Of a stretch of 64,000 bases of DNA, positions 57,192-64,000 are shown piece after piece. This DNA comes from Tetracentron sinense (lineage: Eukaryota > Streptophyta > Magnoliopsida > Trochodendrales > Trochodendraceae). The notes beneath the pieces are model-generated. The model did no database searches and was not told the DNA's origin. It worked only from the letters and a program-made list of their open reading frames with translations. Every line of letters begins with the position of its first letter. Position 1 is the stretch's first letter. Location of the stretch: assembly GCA_015143295.1 (NCBI GenBank), contig CM026553.1, positions 682,001 to 746,000 on the forward strand. Direction: 5' to 3'. Made by a program: the position numbers and the translations under genes.

Positions 57192-57687
57192 ATCTCCCAC
57201 TTGCCCTAAAGGTCATTGTGTCATAGATTTCAATCTCATACTATCTAAGTGTGTTACAAATACTTTATCTGATAAAGCCTTGGTCATCGGGTCAGCAACA
57301 TTAAGTTGAGAACTAATCTTTGTAACAACTACATCCTGCCTTATCTCTCAATAATCTCATTAATGAGAAGGTATTTCCTCTAAGTGAAAAGTAAGCATAT
57401 AATCCCTAGTCCTTTTCAGTACTTGATGATATGCTTCACAGTAGTCCAATTATCTTATACTTGGATTGCTTTGGAACCGACTAACAACTCCCACTGCATG
57501 ACAGATATCCGGTCTAGTACATAACATGGCATACATGAGGCTCCCAACTGCCGAAGCATAAGGACACCTCTTCATCTGCTCGATCTCATCAGCTGATGTA
57601 AGGGCCATCTTTTTAGACAAAGTGACACTATGTCTAAAAGGAATGAGTGTTTTCTTACAATCACTCATACTGTACCTAGACAATATC
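57192..57687 (-). pseudogene. Copia RT end and deleted RNase H
   Basis: Reading DKILSRYSMSDCKKTLIPF, YASAVGSLMYAMLCTRPDI and VVSRFQSNPS is the copia RT/RNase H junction. The RNase H is shortened: KHIIKYLKRTRDYML is soon followed by KISSQLNVADPMTKAL, the end of the domain. It continues the RT at 59942-60526, from which it is separated by the solo LTR. Confidence 0.85.
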
Positions 57688-57692
57688 TTGTC

Positions 57693-59936
57693 TGTCGCGA
57701 CCCAAAACCCACCCTAGGAGTTAGAGTGAATCTTGGACGACTTAATCATGACTTACAGGACTTGCTTGACGAACCAACCTGCAAAACCCACAGAACATAT
57801 ACAATAGAGGGTAACAGCGGAAGCATAACTATAAACCACAGCGGAAGTCTAACAAACCTCTAAGTATATACACATGGTCCAAGTTTAATACAAAAGAAAA
57901 CAAAACAAAGAAAATGCGGACATGCCCGCCAAAATACATGGATATAATCACTCATGCTCACCCACAGCTAAATCCACTCAGAATCTAACACCACCTACTA
58001 ATAACCCTCTACGGGAGGTTCCTCCAAAGGCTCCTCGACGTACTCCTCCTCCACCCATGGACCAGGAGCACAAACATCAAATGGAGCAGCAGCTCCCTCA
58101 GAACCTGCCGACATAAAAAGTACGGCTGAGCATGGAATACTCAGCGGGTACTAAATACTAACCAATAGTCATAGCATGAGATAGCAATGCACACATATAT
58201 ATATATATAAGATAGGAACAGTTCATATCATACAAGGAAGTAAAGCAGTTTGTAATCATGCTTGCATTCAGAAAAGCCGATAAAACCCTTGAAAACCTTG
58301 TGCACTTGACTTGATTGGAAATACCATTTCCGAGCTTGAAACTTGTCATGTTGTCTTATCTTGTCATATCATGCGTGTCATGTCATGTCATGCTTGCTTG
58401 CAAAGTAAACTACTTGTGAGGGAAGAGAGACCCTTCTTCCTAAATGCCCATGCTTGTCATGTCATACATCATGCTTGCTTGTTCGAAAAAGTAATCTACT
58501 TGTGAGGGAAGGGAGACCCTTCTTCCTAAATGCTCATGCTTGTCATGCCGTGTCATGTCCTTTCACTTGTGAGATGTCCTTGTGAGATGTACTTGCGAGG
58601 GAAGGAAAACCCTTCTTATGATATGTATGTACTTGCGAGGGAAGGGAAACCCTTCTTATGATAATGCATGATTGACTTGTCCTTGTCAAGAGCGAGGTAA
58701 AACATATCGTAGGATATGCCCCACCTCTAAATCCCATTCTTGAAAAACGTCGGTAATCCATGTGATGCAAGCGTGCTCATGAGATCGTGTGCATACTTGC
58801 ATTTGGAATTAAATATGACAATTTGGGTAATTTACAAAGCATAGCATATCACGATTTGAACAAGTAATAATTCGCACATTTTGAGAAATGTAAGAAACAC
58901 ACTATCATATGCCCTAACAATTTCATGAGTACTTAAGCATGTATTCCCTTAATTTATCACTCATTTTATTCACCTTGGCATCTCATCAAACATAGTGTAT
59001 TCATTATTTATTAACCCTACAACATGCTTTTCTAGGTGGGTTTTACTCACATCACATATGTATGTTTATTATGGGTACAATGCCCTCCCCATTCATCCAT
59101 CACATCAATACACACGGCATCCAATCGCCCACATTCATCTCCATTCATCATTCACCATTCACCATTCACAACCCATCTCATAATACATGTGTAAATGAAA
59201 GAAGACAAAGAGAAATAAAGTAAAAGAAGGAACTATAACTAGGAGGGTAGCAAGAAGTACCGACCCGAATAGGGAAGAAAACCTTTGCAAAAACGTGCGT
59301 GAGATGCTACCGAGCTTGGAGAACGTGGTCCTCCCGAGCTTGACCGAAGCTTGGGGTGATCTAGGGTATCAAACCCTTGATTTCTCCTTCAAGAACAAAC
59401 CCTAGGTTAGGATCCCCTTCTCCTTTCTCTCTAACTCTCAAAAATACTCTAGGTGTGTGAATGAGAGCCCTAAAGGCTCGGGCAACCTTTATAGGTAGTG
59501 AAGAAACCCTAAAAATCCGATTAAAATTTCTGGATTCGCGATCTACGATCGATCGTAACCTGTCTACGATCCATCGTAAATTATCCACGATCGATCGTAT
59601 ATCGACCCGAAACTTTTGTCAATTCCTGAGATTCTACGATCGATCGTAACCTCTAAGATCGATCGTAACTCACCTACGATCGTTCGTAGGGTGTGTACGA
59701 TCGGTCGTAACTTGCAGCAAAATTCCATATTTTTCCTCCTTCTTGTTTCGGCCATAACTTTTGACTCGCTCGTCGGATTTCGACGATTCAACTTGCGTTG
59801 GGTTCGTACTTCAAAAAGGAACATTTCTGACGTTTTGGAATTTCCAATTTCTTCCTTATTTATTAATTGCACTACTTTAAAGGAAAAATGGCTACGAAAG
59901 TGTCATGAATAAATGTCAAAAGTTCGGGGCTCTACA
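57693..59936 (-). mobile_element. Solo LTR (Tekay-like family) inside copia RT
   Basis: 2244 bp, plus-strand ends TGTCGCGACCC and GGGGCTCTACA, with TTGTC on both sides (57688-57692 and 59937-59941). Removing it restores the continuous copia reading around SYIDKILSRY. The ends match the LTRs of 14706-21935, but the internal array is different (TACGATCGATCGTA). No coding region. Orientation by LTR ends is minus. Confidence 0.92.
59544..59709. repeat. Seven-copy TACGATCGATCGTA palindrome array
   Basis: Copies at 59544, 59565, 59586, 59635, 59654, 59675 and 59696, each 14 bp. Two are perfect; the others have one or two changes. It is about 230-390 bp from the coding-strand LTR start, matching the position of the different array at 21551-21692. 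Confidence 0.92.
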
Positions 59937-59941
59937 TTGTC

Positions 59942-60795
59942 TATGTAGGAAGTTTGGCTTAATCCCAACATTCGGCATTTCCTATCTCTTAGAATCTTTA
60001 TTCCAAGAATATAGGATGCCTCTCCTAAATCTTTCATTGAGAAATGCTGAGAAAGCCATACATTGATTAATGACAACATCCCTACATCATTCCCAATGAG
60101 TAGGATGTCATCTACATAGAGAATTAGGTATACTACCGCTCTCCCACTGCCCTTCTTGTATATACAAGATTCTTCTAAATTCTTTTGGAATCCAAATTCT
60201 TTAATGGAAAAAAAAAATCTTTGGTTCTAGCTTCTTGAAGCTTGTTTCAAACCATATATCGACTTGTTGAGCTTGTATACCATGTTCTCCTGGTTAGGAG
60301 CAATGAAGCCCTCTGGTTGCTTCATATAGATGTCTTCATCTAATATTCTGTTAAGGAAGGCAGTTTTGACATCCATTTGCCTTATCTCATAGTCATGGTG
60401 TGCAGCTATAGCTAGCAATATCTTGATGGATTTGAGCATAGCTACAGGTGAAAAGGTATCCTCATAATCAACTCCTTGAATTTGAGTATAACCTTTTGCA
60501 ACAAATCTAGATTTATAGGTCTCCACGTTACCATCGACACCCTTCTTTCTTTTGTAAATCCATTTGCATCTAATAGGCCTATACCATCTGGTGGATCTAC
60601 TAAAGTCCAGACGCCGTTGTTATACATAAAATCTATTTCAGTATTCATGGCTTTATTCCATTGAGATGCATCTACATCTAATGTAGCTTCCTGATAAGTA
60701 TTAGGATATGTATCCTCATCATCAGGGGTAATTAGATAAACTTCATTATTGTAATACTGAAGTCTGTCCGGTGGTCTAGAAACTCTTTCTGACAT
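59942..60795 (-). pseudogene. Copia reverse transcriptase, N-terminal and palm part
   Basis: 60227-60526 reads KSRFVAKGYTQIQGVDYEDTF and MDVKTAFLNRILDEDIYMKQ. Left of it LILYVDDILLIGND carries the intact YVDD. The part at 60442-60795 reads QWNKAMNTEIDFMYNNGVW and is in another frame. Frameshifts near 60560 and 60226 disable it. Tnt1/Tork-like style. Confidence 0.85.
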
Positions 60796-60821
60796 TCTCA
60801 GTGGAACAGAATTAGGAGAAA

Positions 60822-61685
60822 CTAAAGTGGAAGGATTAGGTTCGGTTGGATACTGGCTGTGTCGTCTTTTATCTCATGAAATTCAACCTTCTTAAGGAGA
60901 TCCATTTCTTCCTCCAAGAAAGTGGCATGAAGCCTAACAACTATTGTTTGGTCTGCCTTAGAGTAGAAATAGAAACCATTAGTTTCTTTTGGATACCCTA
61001 CAAAGTCCCATTTCTCTATCCTAGATTCCAACTTAGTGGGTTCGAGTTTGCGAACATGCGTAGGACAACCCCATACCCTTAGATGTTGTAAACTAGGTTT
61101 TTGCCCAATCCATAATTCATAGGGTGTAACCGGAATAGACTTAGATGGTACTCGGTTCAAAATATAAATGGCAGTTTGTATAGCATATCCCCAAAGATAT
61201 GAAGGAACATCGGCATGACTCATCATAGAGCGAACCATATCTAATAAGGTTCGGTTTCTTCTTTCAGAAACTTCATTTTGTTGAGGAGAGGCAGGACTTG
61301 TCCATTGCGAGATAATCTCATTATCCCTTAAGTAATCCATAAACTCGTTGGTGAGGTATTCACCACCTCAATCTGATCGAAGTGTCTTTATGGATTTGTC
61401 AGTTTGATTTTCAACTTCTAATATGAATTCTTTGAACTTTTCAAAGGTGTCAGATTTGTGTTGCATCAAATAGACATATCTATACCTGGGATAGTCATCG
61501 GTAAATGTGACAAAATACCGGTATTGACCTCATGCAACAATGTTAAATGGACCACATACATCACTATGTATTAGTCTTAACTTTTTCTTCATTTCTTCCT
61601 ACCTTTTTAGGGTAAGGCTTTTTGGTCTTCTTCCCTTTGAGACAAGACTCGCAAGTAAGGAGTGGTTCTTCAAAGTATGCCTCTT
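60822..61685 (-). pseudogene. Copia integrase, broken
   Basis: 60822-61340 reads QWTSPASPQQNEVSERRNRTLLDM (with the catalytic E), YELWIGQKPSLQHLRVWGC and FVGYPKETNGFYFY. Further upstream (to 61685) the reading is in several frames and begins with the pre-integrase words PLLTCESCLKGK. Nothing earlier in the polyprotein (gag, protease) is present; LTR-like DNA begins just beyond. Confidence 0.85.
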
Positions 61686-61699
61686 TTTAATTTTAGAAA

Positions 61700-63845
61700 A
61701 ATAGTTCTTGGGGGGTTTACATCGAATCCCAAGATCTGACTAAGATTCTAATTGATTTTATTCAATGAGAGTAAGAAATCACAATCACCTTTGTGACTTT
61801 GAAATTGTTAAGTCAAATTCACGATAAAAGTTATACCAGCAAAACTTCACAAGTGCCAAGTCTCTTTCGCAATTCACATAGACCTTCTTTTTCTTTAAAG
61901 CTTTCTCTAATAGAAGCTAATGGCCCTTCCAAATATCCAGCTCTAGGAATCTTGACTAAAAGATCCAATCTTTATCTTCAAGAAAGGAATCTTGATCTCC
62001 TTCTTGATATTCAAAATATAGAACACAAAGGAAGAGAATAAAGGGGAATGGGGTTGACCGTACACCACAGTGGGACAAAGGGAGAGGGCGTGAGATTATG
62101 AGGAGAGAGGAGATATTTCCAAATCTGGAAATTCTGGAAATTAAAAGAATGCCCAAAGCCTTGGACGTCCATCCCTCTTTATAGGCTTTCTTGGTAGCTT
62201 GCAACCAAAGCATCCTAATCCTTATCCAATAAGGATTCCTTAATTGTTTCCTTTTTTTATTTCTCCTTTAATTAATTAGGAATAATCAAAATAGAAACTA
62301 ATCTTATCCATTAGTAACCAAGTAACCATATCCTTATCCTAATCCAATTAGGATTCCTTGATTAGTAAGAAACTAATAGAATCCCTAACAAATAGGGAAT
62401 CTTTAATTAGTAACTAACTAACTAACTAATCTTATCCAATTAGGATATTAGTTATTTAGAAACTAATAAAATGATTAACACACATTAATCTCCATGAAGT
62501 GGGCGTCCCACCCTAGGTGGGTCTGACTCCCACACGTCCCCAAGGATTCTAAACCCTAAATGGTCACTTTAATTATTCTTTTAAAATAATCCCCAATGAG
62601 TCTTACCCATTTAGTTTTTCATATGTAATGTGATTCCACCTTTTAGAGCTTCACTATACTATATAATGATTACTTAGAGAAATTAATTAATTTAATTAAT
62701 CATTAAATTAAATACTTTAAGAAAGTCCTTGTGTGTGGGATCTAAAGGGATCTCTTATTTCCGGTTGTGGGATCAAGTACTCAACCTTTTGGTTAAAACA
62801 TTGTTACTAGGAAACACCTTTCCTATATTCCATTAGGATTATAGAATGTCATCTATATCCCTGGACTTCCACCAATCACAATTAATGTCCATTAACATAA
62901 TATGATTAACATCCAGAAAATAGAGAATTACTTGCAGGTATTTCTATCTCAATATTTGTTTACAGATGTGTCCCTCCACTTCCAATTTGTTATAAGCTTA
63001 CGGGACAGTATCCAATACTGTCTTTAATCCCTGGCTTATACTGAGAACCCATTCTCTTTGATACTTTTAGTCAAACTTGGACTTTCAAAACATTTTAGAA
63101 ATTATTTAAGAGAAATAATAATTATAATTACATTTCTTTTATACAGAAAATAAATTCCTCAATAAAACCATTTCATTGATAAATACCAGCGCTGGGTTTT
63201 TCAAGTCCGGTTTTGACAAGTATTAACTCAATATTATTTACTCTGTTAAGAGTAGTGGAATCCTTATTGAGCATACGCACACTTCTTCCAGTACAGCGTA
63301 TATAACCCAACGAGCCCGTATTTAGCCAGTGTGTTGGACATTGACGATTGGCTACATCAAAGCTACATAGGCAAATACTAGAGAAGATGTCGACCTCTCA
63401 GGTTAAGGAAAATCTTTCAAATGGACTACCCTAAATATAAAGACAGTATATTTCTAAGGGTATCCATTGAGCGATCTAGTTGCAATATAAGTACTTCTTA
63501 CTCATATCCACATCTTAGTTAAGAGACCCTTCTCTCAGTGATTGAGATTCATCACTCCATCATATGAAACTAACAATGTGTAAGTTACTAGGAATACATT
63601 GTCCAGATGTATTCTAATTAACTTAGAACAATTTTAGGTCTACAAGGAACCGGAAAAATCATATCTCCTTAGCAATCAGTTATCAACTAATTGGATAATT
63701 TTCCTACAATGTTACCCAAGGGACAAAGTAGTCTCATCCAATGAGATACTTTTGATATATTACCCAATGTAGAAGACAATATGAATGTAAAATATGCATT
63801 TATTGATTAAAATAGATAAATACAACTAGTGCTGCCCGGCTATTT
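61700..63845 (-). repeat. LTR-like region related to the copia 3' LTR
   Basis: It shares, in order, GAGGGCGTGAGATT (62086), TCCAATTAGGATTCC (62342), AAGTGGGCG(T)CCCACCC (62498) and AAGGAACCG (63640) with 54969-57191, but is much diverged. The near end adjoins the integrase pseudogene, where gag and protease would be expected, so this is either a 5' LTR after loss of the internal 5' part or a related element's LTR. Confidence 0.5.
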
Positions 63846-63850
63846 TTTCT

Positions 63851-64000
63851 TTAGCGAAGGCTTGAACCAGAAGATAACACTGCTCTAGGCTGATTTCGTG
63901 AAGCAGCGGTTTTCGGTTTCTTCTCTGCCACAGAATGGAAATGAGCTCTCTTGAAAGTAGAAATGTAAGGAATTGAAGAAAGGTAGAGACTAGAGAGGGG
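63851..64000 (-). CDS. Open frame at the right edge, unidentified
   Basis: A 49-codon frame enters from the right edge and stops at 63851-63853. It reads FKRAHFHSVAEKKPKTAA and SRNQPRAVLSSGSS, a basic, serine- and alanine-rich sequence. No start codon or known domain is seen. It could be the end of an exon, or chance. Confidence 0.2.
   Translation of the reverse strand, partial: PLSSLYLSSIPYISTFKRAHFHSVAEKKPKTAASRNQPRAVLSSGSSLR

Noticed and set aside
59361..59912. Overlapping frames with RSIVDR and STIDRNLSTI repeats on the two strands.
   Set aside because: Generated by the TACGATCGATCGTA array in the solo LTR.

Overview
The window is plant nuclear DNA, almost certainly from a flowering plant. 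It carries Ty3/gypsy and Ty1/copia retrotransposons of plant type, small hAT and Harbinger elements, a plant mobile domain (PMD) gene, and two host genes with GT-AG introns. No prokaryotic or organellar feature was seen. Everything was read by eye, so families rest on motifs and exon ends on splice consensus and reading frame.

Layout. 1-12589 is the 3' part of a large Tat-lineage gypsy element. Its pol is in one frame but broken by single stop codons. Between pol and the 3' LTR lie two intact genes on the opposite strand: a DUF7745-like coiled-coil protein (5351-6940) and an eight-exon PMD gene (7450-9686). 12590-23152 is a nest: a LINE RNase H remnant split by a hAT MITE, then a hAT-like element containing a Tekay/Del-like gypsy element (14706-21935), then another hAT element. 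23653-25469 holds the last six exons of ARPC2 (ARP2/3 complex subunit 2). 26480-32317 is decayed copia material with at least one LTR.

35266-48296 (minus strand) is a complete five-exon gene for a divergent PAP2 (DUF212) protein. Its last intron is about 12 kb and holds LINE and gypsy remnants, a nested Harbinger MITE pair, a Tat-type solo LTR and a hAT element. 48479-48629 is a foldback MITE just upstream of its start codon.

50600-52830 contains three successive arrays of short palindromes in LTR-like DNA, followed by a broken PMD gene (53152-54968). 54969 to about 63845 is a copia element with 5' internal sequence missing, whose reverse transcriptase is split by a 2.2 kb solo LTR with a perfect target duplication (57693-59936).

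The two host genes do housekeeping work (actin nucleation; a probable plastid PAP2-like protein); the rest is mobile DNA. The most unusual theme is that several unrelated LTR families each carry multiple copies of their own short palindrome. Two LTRs of one family carry different palindromes at the same place, and one array shows paired changes in both arms. The second theme is that PMD genes sit antisense in, or beside, Tat-type DNA with a 3' splice site immediately before the ATG, and one is intact while its host element's pol is dead.
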